Origin: Halostella pelagica | Lineage (GTDB): Archaea > Halobacteriota > Halobacteria > Halobacteriales > Natronoarchaeaceae | Direction of reading: 5' to 3' | Assembly (NCBI GenBank): GCA_005954745.1 | Contig: CP040678.1 | Span: 682,001 to 746,000, forward strand | DNA: 64,000 nucleotides | Shown here: piece by piece, positions 9,088 through 17,562 of the stretch | How positions within the stretch are numbered: position 1 is the stretch's first letter | Layout: the number at the start of each line of letters is the position of its first letter | The notes under the pieces: model-generated | Seen by the model: the letters and a program-made list of their open reading frames with translations, nothing else | Databases searched by the model: none | Told to the model about the DNA's origin: nothing | Made by a program: the position numbers and the translations under genes

Positions 9088-9926
9088 GCATTGCGAACGT
9101 CGTCCGGAAGGACTTCAAGGACGTCCGGCGCGCGAAACTCGTCTGGGCTCCCGCCGCGCTGTACACGCTGTTCATGCTCCTGTTTTTCTGGGGACAGACC
9201 CAGGGTCCGGAGCCCGACTTCTACCAGGTGCTCTGGGGGCTCGTCGGCATCGGCGGAGCGCTGCTCGTCCCCCTCACCGCTCTGGTGGCGGCGTATCTCT
9301 CTATCGCCGGCGAGCGCGAGTCGGGGAGCATCAAGTGGCTGCTCGGACTGCCGAACTCGCGAACTGACGTCGTCCTCGGCAAACTCCTCTCCCGTTCGGC
9401 CGTCGTGGCCGCCGGTCTCCTGTTGTCGTTCGCCGTCGGCGTAGCCGCGGCAGCGGTACTCGTTCCCGACATGACGTTCGAGTACGACGAATACGCGCTG
9501 TTCGCCGCCGTGACGGTGCTTTACGCGCTGGCATACGTTTCGGTCGCCGTCGCCATCTCCGCCGCGTCGTCGAGTCGGTCCCGAGCGATGGGCAGCGCCA
9601 TCGGCTTCTTCTTCGTGTTCAACCTCGTCTGGAACTTCCTCCCGGTCGGACCCGTTCAGATGATCGGGTTCCTGTCCGACGAGTTCGGCCTGGAGGTCTC
9701 GGACAGCGTCACCGAATTGATCTTCAGTATCAGTCCGACGGGCGCGTACCTCAACGGCATCCTGAAACTGATCATGCCGGAGCGGTTCAACGCTCAGGCC
9801 GGGGCCGTCGTCACGGACCCGCCGTTTTACATCGAGGGATGGTTCATGGTCATCATCCTCGCGGCGTGGGTCGTCGTTCCGCTTGCCCTCGGTGCCTGGC
9901 AGTTCAACCGTGCCGAACTGAGCTAA
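9084..9926 (+). CDS. ABC-2 type permease, copy 2
   Basis: A 280-residue paralogue of the permease at 8112 with the same membrane topology and the same conserved loop (ERESGSIKWLLGLPNSR). Over the first 28 codons the two genes differ almost only at silent positions, while residues about 190-250 have diverged, with a small insertion. The start is fixed by the ATGA overlap with the short remnant ORF. Duplication with retention of both permeases suggests a functional pair. Confidence 0.93.
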   Translation: MSIANVVRKDFKDVRRAKLVWAPAALYTLFMLLFFWGQTQGPEPDFYQVLWGLVGIGGALLVPLTALVAAYLSIAGERESGSIKWLLGLPNSRTDVVLGKLLSRSAVVAAGLLLSFAVGVAAAAVLVPDMTFEYDEYALFAAVTVLYALAYVSVAVAISAASSSRSRAMGSAIGFFFVFNLVWNFLPVGPVQMIGFLSDEFGLEVSDSVTELIFSISPTGAYLNGILKLIMPERFNAQAGAVVTDPPFYIEGWFMVIILAAWVVVPLALGAWQFNRAELS

Positions 9927-10021
9927 ATCGGTTTAACACCCGACCCAGTACAGAAATTCCCACGCTATATGCAACAAATATTGTGAAGTGTATTTGAATA
10001 CCAGCCCCGTCCGATCCCGTC

Positions 10022-11080
10022 TCAGATGACGCCCGTTTTCCTCGCCGCTTCGCGGGCGGCCCGCTCGTTCACGCCGTCGCCGAGGATCGTGTATCGGTCG
10101 CGTATCTCGTGGGCGGTTGTCAGCGCCTCTATCACCGTCGCGTCGTCGATACCGAGTTCGCCGGCTGTCGTCGGTGCGTCGATGCTCGCCAGCGCGTCGC
10201 GGATGTCCCGCCAGATGCCGCGCTCACCCCCATGGAGATACGCGGTCACGATCGACCCGACGCCGACCTGATGCCCGTGTAGCGCCTCGTTGGGCGCGAT
10301 GCGGTCTAACTGGTGCGAGAAGAGGTGTTCCGCGCCGCTGGCGGGCCGCGACGACCCGGCGATGGACATGGCGACGCCGCTGGAGACCAGCGCCTTCACG
10401 ACGGCCCAGGCGGACTCCTCCAGACCGGGACGGACGGTGTCGGCGTTGTCGACCAGCATCTCGGCGGTCATCTCCGCCAGCGCGGCGGAGTACTCGGAGA
10501 ACCGGACATTTTTCAGGCGGTTGGCTAACCGCCAGTCCATCACTGCGGTGTAGTTGCTGATGATGTCAGCACAGCCAGCGGTGGTGAGTTCCCACGGTGC
10601 GTCGGCGAGTATCCCCGTGTCCGCGATGACCGCGAGCGGCGGTTCCGCGGCGACGCTGTGACGGGTGTCGCCTTCGGGGACGGAACCGCGGCCGCTTACG
10701 ATGCCGTCGTGGCTCGCCGCGGTCGGAACGGAGACGAACCCGCGTCCGATATCTTCGCTCGCCATCTTCGCGATGTCGATCGGTTTGCCGCCGCCGACCC
10801 CGATGAGAAAGCCGGGATCGACATCGCGGGCCTTGTCGATGACTCTCTGTATCGCCTCGAAACTCGCCTCTTCGACGATCACCGTCTCGGGGTCGTTGCC
10901 CCGCGCCGCGAACGACTCGGCGATCTCCTCGCCGGCGATCGTCCAGGGAGTTGGGCTGCTGACGATGAGCGGCGTCCCCGTCAGGTGGAGCTCGTCGACC
11001 GCGTCGACCGTCTGGTCGAGAGCGCCGTGGCCCACAACGACGTTGCGGGGCAGGCGGATCCACGTCGACTTGTCGAACAT
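10022..11080 (-). CDS. egsA: sn-glycerol-1-phosphate dehydrogenase
   Basis: A 352-residue enzyme that makes sn-glycerol-1-phosphate from dihydroxyacetone phosphate with NAD(P)H, the step that sets archaeal lipid stereochemistry. The start is the ATG at 11080 (MFDKSTWIRLPRNVVVGHG); the longer open frame upstream has no coding look. The nucleotide-binding GVGGGKPIDIAK motif and the metal-ligand regions SHDG, EHLFSH and LHGHQVG are present in order. Length matches the family (about 350). A degenerate inverted-repeat element lies just upstream. The gene appears to stand alone. Confidence 0.96.
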   Translation of the reverse strand: MFDKSTWIRLPRNVVVGHGALDQTVDAVDELHLTGTPLIVSSPTPWTIAGEEIAESFAARGNDPETVIVEEASFEAIQRVIDKARDVDPGFLIGVGGGKPIDIAKMASEDIGRGFVSVPTAASHDGIVSGRGSVPEGDTRHSVAAEPPLAVIADTGILADAPWELTTAGCADIISNYTAVMDWRLANRLKNVRFSEYSAALAEMTAEMLVDNADTVRPGLEESAWAVVKALVSSGVAMSIAGSSRPASGAEHLFSHQLDRIAPNEALHGHQVGVGSIVTAYLHGGERGIWRDIRDALASIDAPTTAGELGIDDATVIEALTTAHEIRDRYTILGDGVNERAAREAARKTGVI

Positions 11081-11150
11081 ACCTGTGTCCCTCTCGGCGG
11101 GGGATAAAGGGGTTTTCGTCGTCGCTACTCCGAGGAACGACGCCTCATGG

Positions 11151-11217
11151 GGACTGTTGTAATTCAGTTCCGTATTTCGCCGACGCAGGGACGGCGAACA
11201 CCGGGAAGCAGTTACAG
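11151..11217. repeat. Degenerate inverted-repeat element (family member)
   Basis: The left arm starts GGACTGTTGTAATTCAGTTCCG and agrees at 20 of 22 bases with the left arm of the element at 31592. The right arm, ending CGGGAAGCAGTTACAG, is an imperfect inverse of it, with GCCG/CGGC pairing further in. The element is about 67 bases and fills most of the gap between egsA and the epimerase gene. Confidence 0.6.
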
Positions 11218-11228
11218 AAACTCCCGGA

Positions 11229-12218
11229 TTACAGCGTGTCCAGAACGCCGAGAATGCGCTCTTCGGCCTCGCGGCTGGGGCCGTGTTCGCGCCCGTCGCG
11301 GTCGCTCTCCAGGTGGTCCTCGACGCTACGGGCCATCGCCTCGTCGAGCGGCGTCGACTCCCACCCGAGGTCGGCCAGTTTGTTCGTATCGAGGATGTGC
11401 GGGTACTCCCGGTACAGGATGAAGTCGTCGAGCGCCAGATCCGCCGTCGCGAGTTCCCGCGCGCCGGCGTGGACAACTTCGACATCGGTCCCGAGGGCCG
11501 CGGCGATCAGGTCCACCATCTCCTCCAGCGTGACCATACGGCGGTCGCCGACGTTGTACGCCTCGCCCGATTCGCCCGACTCAGCGACGACGCGGATCGC
11601 GCTCGCCACGTCCTCGACGTAGGCGCGGTGCCAGACGTTCGTTCCGTCGCCCGGCACGACGACGCGGTCGTACTCGTTCGCGCGGTCTATCCAGTAGTCC
11701 AGGCGCTCGGTGTAGTCGTGCGGGCCGTAGACGATGCAGGGGCGGACGCTCATGGCATTCACGCCGTTGTCGGCCGCCGCGAACACGGCCCGGTCCCCCT
11801 CGGCCTTCCGCGGGCCGTACGAGGAGTCCGAATCGTCTCTCGCCTGTTCGTCGGTGCATTCACAAAGCGGCGTTTCCCCCTCGCGCTTCGGCAGGTCCTC
11901 GCGACCGTAGGCGGACCCGCTGGAGACGAACACGTAGGCATCGACGTCGTCGAATATCCGCGTCGCCGTCCGCACCTCTCTCGGCTTGTACGCGACGCAG
12001 TCGACGACGACATCCGGGTCGACTTCGCGGGCGGCCGCCGCCAGGTCGCCGTCGTCCGTCCGGTCGCCCTCGACATGAGACACGCCGTCCGAATCCGCAA
12101 ACGGGTTCTCGTGGTTGCCCCGGTTGAAGACGGTGACCTCGTAGTCGTGTTCGCGGAACTCGTCGACGACGTGGCGGCCGATGAAACGCGTGCCGCCGAT
12201 GACGAACAGGTGGTCCAT
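11229..12218 (-). CDS. NAD-dependent epimerase/dehydratase (extended SDR)
   Basis: A 329-residue protein beginning MDHLFVIGGTRFIGRHVVDEF, which contains the SDR nucleotide-binding glycine motif in the GGTRFIG variant. A later SSGSAYG and the catalytic-type YGPRK (Tyr-x3-Lys) are both present, followed by VYGPHDYTERLDYW. It resembles haloarchaeal nucleoside-diphosphate-sugar epimerase-like proteins, but the substrate is unknown. The ATG at 12218 is used; the open frame upstream reads through an inverted-repeat element and is not coding. The gene is divergent from the DUF123 gene. Confidence 0.88.
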   Translation of the reverse strand: MDHLFVIGGTRFIGRHVVDEFREHDYEVTVFNRGNHENPFADSDGVSHVEGDRTDDGDLAAAAREVDPDVVVDCVAYKPREVRTATRIFDDVDAYVFVSSGSAYGREDLPKREGETPLCECTDEQARDDSDSSYGPRKAEGDRAVFAAADNGVNAMSVRPCIVYGPHDYTERLDYWIDRANEYDRVVVPGDGTNVWHRAYVEDVASAIRVVAESGESGEAYNVGDRRMVTLEEMVDLIAAALGTDVEVVHAGARELATADLALDDFILYREYPHILDTNKLADLGWESTPLDEAMARSVEDHLESDRDGREHGPSREAEERILGVLDTL

Positions 12219-12268
12219 GCGTCCGGATGGGACGACGGCGGGCAAAACGGTGACGAATCGGTCGGTTG

Positions 12269-12347
12269 ATACTGTCGGCTGTAACTTGGTGAAGATAATC
12301 GGCCCCCTGAGTTCCGAGATTCTCCAAGGGAGTACAGCCGACAGTAT
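12269..12347. repeat. Palindromic element with perfect 15-bp terminal inverted repeats
   Basis: ATACTGTCGGCTGTA at 12269-12283 and its exact inverse TACAGCCGACAGTAT at 12333-12347 bound a 79-bp element; inner pairing CTTGG/CCAAG extends the dyad. It occupies the divergent promoter region between the epimerase and DUF123 genes. The same arm sequence recurs elsewhere in the window, so I treat it as a small MITE-like element rather than a local hairpin. No clear target-site duplication is seen. Confidence 0.85.
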
Positions 12348-12783
12348 GAACTCCCGGCGGCCCCCAGCCTCGCCCGTGCCCGGAACGTACGTCCTCGTCG
12401 TGGCCCTCGACGAACCGGCGACCATCGAGGTCGGCGCGCTCGGCGACCGCGAGTTCGACGCCGGAACCTACGCCTACGTAGGCAGCGCATTCGGCCCCGG
12501 CGGGTTCTCCCGAGTAGAGCGCCACCGCGAACTCGCGGCCGGCGAGCGCGACGCCAGTCACTGGCATATCGACTACCTGCTCGGTCACCCCGAAGCGTCG
12601 CTCGCTGAGGCAGTTACCTTTCCCGACGCCGACCTGGAGTGTCACCTCGCCGGCGCGCTCCCCGGCGAGCAGGTGTCTGGCGTGGGGGCCTCGGACTGCG
12701 ACTGCGACGCGCACCTACTCGCTGCGCCCGGCCGCGGGGCGCTACTGTCGGCGGCGCGAGCGGAGCGTGACAGTCGGAACTGA
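12346..12783 (+). CDS. DUF123 (GIY-YIG-like) protein
   Basis: About 145 residues containing the DUF123 pattern: GTYVLV near the start, then GTYAYVGSAFGPGG, an R..RH stretch and HWHIDYLL. In some archaea this domain is fused to or lies near endonuclease III, hinting at nucleic-acid repair, but no activity is established. The ATG at 12346 lies inside the right arm of the inverted-repeat element. A GTG at 12376, directly before PGTYVLV, is an alternative start that would avoid it. A Cys-rich CDCDAH stretch near the C-terminus is unusual. Confidence 0.82.
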   Translation: MNSRRPPASPVPGTYVLVVALDEPATIEVGALGDREFDAGTYAYVGSAFGPGGFSRVERHRELAAGERDASHWHIDYLLGHPEASLAEAVTFPDADLECHLAGALPGEQVSGVGASDCDCDAHLLAAPGRGALLSAARAERDSRN

Positions 12784-12838
12784 CCGGTGACGAATCGGCC
12801 CGTCGCCGACGACAAAAGACGACTGCGACCGCCTACTC

Positions 12839-15800
12839 TCAGTCGTCGGTCGACGCCGCGAAGCCGGACGACCCCGCCGTCGTACCGACCGTCGCGGGTT
12901 CGGGCGGTGACTCGCGGATGTCGTCTGCGCCCTCTTCAGTGATGACGCGGTGGTACGCGTCGGGCATCACCTTCACGAACCGGGAGAGCGACTCCTCCCA
13001 GTTCTGGAGCAGTTCCGCGCCCCTCTCGCTGTCGGTGTAGGCGACGTGGTTCTCGACGAGGCGCTTCAGCATGCGGCGGTCTTTCTCCTCTAGCGTGTCG
13101 GCGAGGCTCACCATTCCGGTGTTTACCTTCGACTCGAAGTCGCCGGACTCGTCCAGGACGTACGCGATGCCGCCGGACATGCCGGCCGCGAAGTTCTTCC
13201 CGGTGTCGCCTAACACGGCGACGGCACCGCCGGTCATGTACTCGCAGCCGTGGTCGCCGACGCCCTCGACGACGGCCGTGACGCCGGAGTTGCGGACGGC
13301 GAAGCGCTCGCCGGCGACGCCGTTGACGTACGCCTCGCCCTCCGTCGCACCGTAGAGCGCGACGTTGCCGATACAGACGTTCTCGTCGGCCTCGTAGTTC
13401 GCGTTATCGGGCGTCGTCACCGAGAGCGTCCCGCCGGAGAGACCTTTGCCGACGTAATCGTTGGCCGCGCCGGTCAGGTGCATCGACACGCCGGACTGGA
13501 GGAACGCGCCGAAGCTCTGTCCGGCGGTCCCGCGGAGGTCGACGTCGACGGTGTCTTCCGGCAGACCGGCAACGCCGTACCGAGTCGATATCTCGTTCGA
13601 GAGCATCGCGCCGACCGCGCGGTCCGCGTTCGACACGTCGGTGACGATCTCGACCGGTTCCTGGTTCTCCAGTGCGGTCTCGGCCGCCTCGATCAGGTCG
13701 TGGTCGAGTTGCTCGTCTATCTCGTGGGTCTGTTCGCTGACCTTCCGGCGCTGGTCGCCGTCAGGCTCGGCGAGTACTCCGGAGAGGTCTACGTTGCGGG
13801 CCTTGGGATGGTCGATGTCGTCGCGCTGGGAGAGGGCGTCGACGCGGCCGACCATCTCATCAACCGTCTCGAAGCCGAGTTCGGCCATGATCTCGCGGAG
13901 TTCCTGCGCGATGAACGTCATGTAGTTGATAACGTGTTCGGGCTCGCCCGGGAACCGATCGCGGAGTTCCTCGCGCTGGGTGGCGACGCCGACCGGGCAG
14001 GTGTTCTTGTGACACTGTCGGGCCATCACGCAGCCGCTGGTGACCAGTGACGCGGTGCCGAAGACGTACTCCTCCGCGCCGAGCAGTGCGCCGACCGCCA
14101 CGTCGCGGCCAGTTTTCATGCCGCCGTCGACGGAGACGCGGATACGGTCGCGCAGGTCCGTCTCGACGAGCATCTGGTTCGCCTCCGCGAGGCCGAGTTC
14201 CCACGGCAGGCCGGCGTTCTTGATGGAGGTGCGCGGGCTCGCGCCCGTCCCACCGGAGTGACCCGAGATGTGGACCACGTCGGCGTTTGCCTTTGCGACG
14301 CCGGCCGCGATGGTGCCGATGCCCGCCTCCGAGACGAGTTTGACGTTGATATCCGCCGCGGAGTTGGCGGCTTTCAGGTCGTGGATCAGCTGTTTCAGGT
14401 CCTCGATGGAGTAGATGTCGTGCAGCGGCGGCGGCGAGATGAGACCGACCCCCGGCGTCGCGTGCCGGACGTGGGCGATCATCTCGTTGACCTTCATCCC
14501 GGGCAGGTGGCCGCCTTCGCCGGGCTTTGACCCCTGCGCCATCTTGATCTGTAGTTCGTCGGCGTTCGTGAGGTACGACGACGTGACGCCGAAGCGGCCC
14601 GACGCCACCTGCTTGACGTTGCACTCCTTTTCGGTGCCGAACCGCTCGGGGGGTTCGCCGCCCTCGCCGGTGTTCGACTTGCCGCCGAGGCGGTTCATCG
14701 CGATCGAGTTGTTCTCGTGAGCCTCCGGCGAGAGACTACCGAGACTCATCGCGGCGGTCGAGAAGCGCTCGACGATGTCGGCGACGGGTTCGACCGCCTC
14801 GATGGGGATCGGTTCGCGCCCATCGGTGTCGAACTCCAGCAGTCCGCGCAGCGTCTGCAGGGTCTCGCCCTGGTCGTTGATCTGCTCGGCGAACTCCCGG
14901 TAGGTGTCGTAGTCGCCCTGTCGGACGGCCCGCTGTAACGTGCCGACGGTTTCGGGGTTCCACTGGTGGTGGATGCCGTCGGACCGGTGTTCGTACTCGC
15001 CGTAGCGGTCGATGTCCGCGCCGTCGAACGCTGATTCGTGGCGTGCTTCGAGGTCCTCCTCGATCTCCTCGATGCCGATGCCGCCGGTGCGGGACTCCGT
15101 GCCCGCGAAGTACTCGGCGACGAAGTCGTCGTCGAGGCCGACCGCTTCGAAGATCTGTGCGCCCTGGTAGCTCTCGACCGTGGAGATGCCCATCTTCGCC
15201 ATCGTCTTCAGGAGGCCGTCCTCCAGCGCGCCGACGTACGCCCGGACGGCGTCCTCGACATCGGCCCCGTCCTCGCCTGCGACGAGGTCCGAAATGGTCT
15301 CGTACGCGAGGTACGGGTTGACGGCGTCAGCTCCGTAGCCGACGAGCGCCGCGAGGTGATGAACCGCACGCGGGTCGGCGGACTCGACGACGATCCCGGC
15401 GTGGTTGCGCAGGCCGTTCCGGACGAGGTGGTGGTGGACCGCGCCCATCGCCAGCAGGCTCGGGATCGGGACGCGGTCTGGCCCGGTCGCGCGGTCCGAG
15501 AGCACGACAACATCGTGGCCGTCTTCGATTGCCTTGCGGGCGTCGTCGCGCACGTCCTCGACGGCGGTTCGCAGGTCGGTGTCCGGGTCGTAGGTGATGT
15601 CGACCGTCGCCGAGGTGATCCCGTTCGCGGAGACGTTTCGGACGGCGGCCATCTCCGCGTCCGTGAGGACCGGCGAATCGGCGACCAGTTGCCGGGCGTG
15701 TTCCTGCGTCTCGTCGAGCAGGTTGCGCTGGAAGCCCAGCCGCGACTCCAGGCTCGTGACGAGTTCCTCACGGATGTAGTCGAGCGGCGGGTTCGTCACC

Positions 15801-17371
15801 TGCGCGAACAGCTGTTTGAAGTAGGTGAACAGCGGGCGGTTGTAGTCCGACAGCACCGACAGCGGCGTGTCGTCGCCCATCGACCCGACGGGGTCTTTCC
15901 CCTGTTTCATCATCGGCTCGATCAGGTTCTCCAGTTCGTCGTGGCTGTAGCCGTAGGTCGCCTGGTGAGCGCGGAGGTCCTCGGCACTGGTCCGGGGCTC
16001 GTAGTCCTCGGTGTCGGCGACGGTGTCGAGTTGGACCTGCTCCGCCTCGACCCACTCGCCGTACGTCTCGTCGGTGAGGTCGTCGAACACTTCCTCGTCG
16101 GGAACGACTCGGCCCTCCTCGGGGTCGGCCAGGAACAGTTGGCCGGGTTGGAGGCGGCCGCGCTCCGCTATCTCCGCGGGGTCGTGTTCGAGCGCTCCGG
16201 CCTCGCTGGCCATGACCAGCGTGTTGTCGGTCGTCACGTCGTACCGGCAGGGTCGCAGGCCGTTCCTGTCGAGCACCGCGCCGATGCGGTCGCCGTCGGT
16301 CGCCGCAACGAGAGCGGGGCCGTCCCACGGTTCGACGAGCGACGCGTGGTAGTCGTACCAGTCGCGGCGGCTCTCGTCCATGGCGTCGTCTCCCCGCCAC
16401 GCCTCGGGGATGAGCATCCGAAGGGCGTGTGGGAGGTCACGGCCGTCCTCCATCAGGAGTTCGAGCGCGTTGTCGACGGAGGCGGTGTCTGACTGCTCAG
16501 GGTCGTTGATGACGGGTTTGACCGTCTCTATCTCCTCGCCCAGCGTCTCGCTCGCGAGGTCAGTCTCGCGAGCGCGCATCCAGTTGATGTTGCCCTGGAT
16601 GGTGTTGAACTCGCCGTTGTGGATGACGTTGCGGTACGGGTGTGCGAGATGCCACGCGCCGAGCGTGTTCGTCGAGAACCGGGCGTGGACCATCGCGAAC
16701 GTCGACTTCACGCGCTCGTCGGTGAGGTCGGGGTAGTAATCGGCGACCTGGTCGCCCTTCAGCAACCCCTTGTAGACGAGCGTCTTCCGGTCGAGCGAGC
16801 AGACGTAGAAGCGGTCGGATCCGGGTGGCCGCTCGTCCTCGATCCGGTTCTCAAGGGCGCGTCGCGCGACGTACAGCGCGCGGTCGAACTCGTCAGTCGT
16901 GAGAGTCGGCGCACGGACGAAACACTGGCGGACGTCCGGTTCGGAGTCGACTGCCGTCGCGCCGAGGCCGGCGTTGTTCGTCGGGACCTCCCGCCAGTCG
17001 AAGACGTCGAGTCCGTACGTCGCGAGCGTCTCCTCGACGACGCCGGTCAGCGCCGCCGCGTTCCCGTCCGCGGGAAAGAACATCGAACCGACGGCGTAGG
17101 TGTCCGGAACTGACCCGTCGAGAACGTCGTTGAAGAACTCGTGTGGGGTCTGTAAGAGGACGCCGGCACCGTCGCCTGTGCGTTCTTCCGCGCCGGTGGT
17201 GCCGCGGTGTTCGAGGTTTTCGAGTAGTTCGAGGCCGTCAGCGACGACGGCGTGACTGGTTCCGTCGTCCAGGTCCATGACGACGCCGACGCCGCAGTTG
17301 GACCGCTCGTCGGTCGGGTCGGCGAGTCCCTCGGGGCTGTCGGGGGATGGCTGTACACGTTGCTCGTTCAT
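12839..17371 (-). CDS. gltB: Glutamate synthase, large (alpha) subunit
   Basis: A 1510-residue full-length enzyme that makes two glutamates from 2-oxoglutarate and glutamine. An N-terminal glutamine amidotransferase domain has its nucleophile at Cys26 (SNCGVGVVMD), so a short leader must be removed. The central and FMN domains follow, with a GEGGEPPERFGTEKE loop and SGHSGGTGASP. The 3Fe-4S cluster cysteines are in CVMARQCHKNTCPVG at about residues 1108-1122. The C-terminal glycine-rich beta-helix (GGxxxVxG repeats) is complete. No small subunit (gltD) is nearby, so ferredoxin may be the electron donor; that is inference. Confidence 0.97.
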   Translation of the reverse strand: MNEQRVQPSPDSPEGLADPTDERSNCGVGVVMDLDDGTSHAVVADGLELLENLEHRGTTGAEERTGDGAGVLLQTPHEFFNDVLDGSVPDTYAVGSMFFPADGNAAALTGVVEETLATYGLDVFDWREVPTNNAGLGATAVDSEPDVRQCFVRAPTLTTDEFDRALYVARRALENRIEDERPPGSDRFYVCSLDRKTLVYKGLLKGDQVADYYPDLTDERVKSTFAMVHARFSTNTLGAWHLAHPYRNVIHNGEFNTIQGNINWMRARETDLASETLGEEIETVKPVINDPEQSDTASVDNALELLMEDGRDLPHALRMLIPEAWRGDDAMDESRRDWYDYHASLVEPWDGPALVAATDGDRIGAVLDRNGLRPCRYDVTTDNTLVMASEAGALEHDPAEIAERGRLQPGQLFLADPEEGRVVPDEEVFDDLTDETYGEWVEAEQVQLDTVADTEDYEPRTSAEDLRAHQATYGYSHDELENLIEPMMKQGKDPVGSMGDDTPLSVLSDYNRPLFTYFKQLFAQVTNPPLDYIREELVTSLESRLGFQRNLLDETQEHARQLVADSPVLTDAEMAAVRNVSANGITSATVDITYDPDTDLRTAVEDVRDDARKAIEDGHDVVVLSDRATGPDRVPIPSLLAMGAVHHHLVRNGLRNHAGIVVESADPRAVHHLAALVGYGADAVNPYLAYETISDLVAGEDGADVEDAVRAYVGALEDGLLKTMAKMGISTVESYQGAQIFEAVGLDDDFVAEYFAGTESRTGGIGIEEIEEDLEARHESAFDGADIDRYGEYEHRSDGIHHQWNPETVGTLQRAVRQGDYDTYREFAEQINDQGETLQTLRGLLEFDTDGREPIPIEAVEPVADIVERFSTAAMSLGSLSPEAHENNSIAMNRLGGKSNTGEGGEPPERFGTEKECNVKQVASGRFGVTSSYLTNADELQIKMAQGSKPGEGGHLPGMKVNEMIAHVRHATPGVGLISPPPLHDIYSIEDLKQLIHDLKAANSAADINVKLVSEAGIGTIAAGVAKANADVVHISGHSGGTGASPRTSIKNAGLPWELGLAEANQMLVETDLRDRIRVSVDGGMKTGRDVAVGALLGAEEYVFGTASLVTSGCVMARQCHKNTCPVGVATQREELRDRFPGEPEHVINYMTFIAQELREIMAELGFETVDEMVGRVDALSQRDDIDHPKARNVDLSGVLAEPDGDQRRKVSEQTHEIDEQLDHDLIEAAETALENQEPVEIVTDVSNADRAVGAMLSNEISTRYGVAGLPEDTVDVDLRGTAGQSFGAFLQSGVSMHLTGAANDYVGKGLSGGTLSVTTPDNANYEADENVCIGNVALYGATEGEAYVNGVAGERFAVRNSGVTAVVEGVGDHGCEYMTGGAVAVLGDTGKNFAAGMSGGIAYVLDESGDFESKVNTGMVSLADTLEEKDRRMLKRLVENHVAYTDSERGAELLQNWEESLSRFVKVMPDAYHRVITEEGADDIRESPPEPATVGTTAGSSGFAASTDD

Positions 17372-17422
17372 GGACAGTTCTGTGCTGTTCTCGAATAAGA
17401 GGCTACTCCTAAATGGCTAAGT

Positions 17423-17434
17423 GGAATATAATCC
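17423..17434 (-). promoter_or_regulatory. Probable gltB promoter
   Basis: Read on the reverse strand, GGGATTATATTCC gives a TATA-like box about 55 bases upstream of the gltB ATG at 17371, implying a leader of roughly 30 bases. A second AT stretch (GTATGATATATATTACC) lies at 17443-17458 and could be an alternative box. Confidence 0.5.
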
Positions 17435-17562
17435 CACACTAGGTAATATATATCATACAAGTCCGGACACGGATATCAGGCGCGACGTACGTTCGCACGG
17501 GTACTGGCGACGGTGTCGCGGACCGACCCCGGATCGAGCGGGCAGTTCCGAGTAAGAAGCCG

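Noticed and set aside
10022-11485. Longer egsA reading with 135 extra N-terminal residues
   Set aside because: The added part is Arg/Ser/Thr-rich, crosses the degenerate repeat element and overlaps the epimerase gene; the family starts at MFDKSTW.
15038-16492. 484-codon plus-strand frame opposite gltB
   Set aside because: The gltB frame contains all expected glutamate synthase motifs across this stretch; the other strand is a codon-bias shadow.
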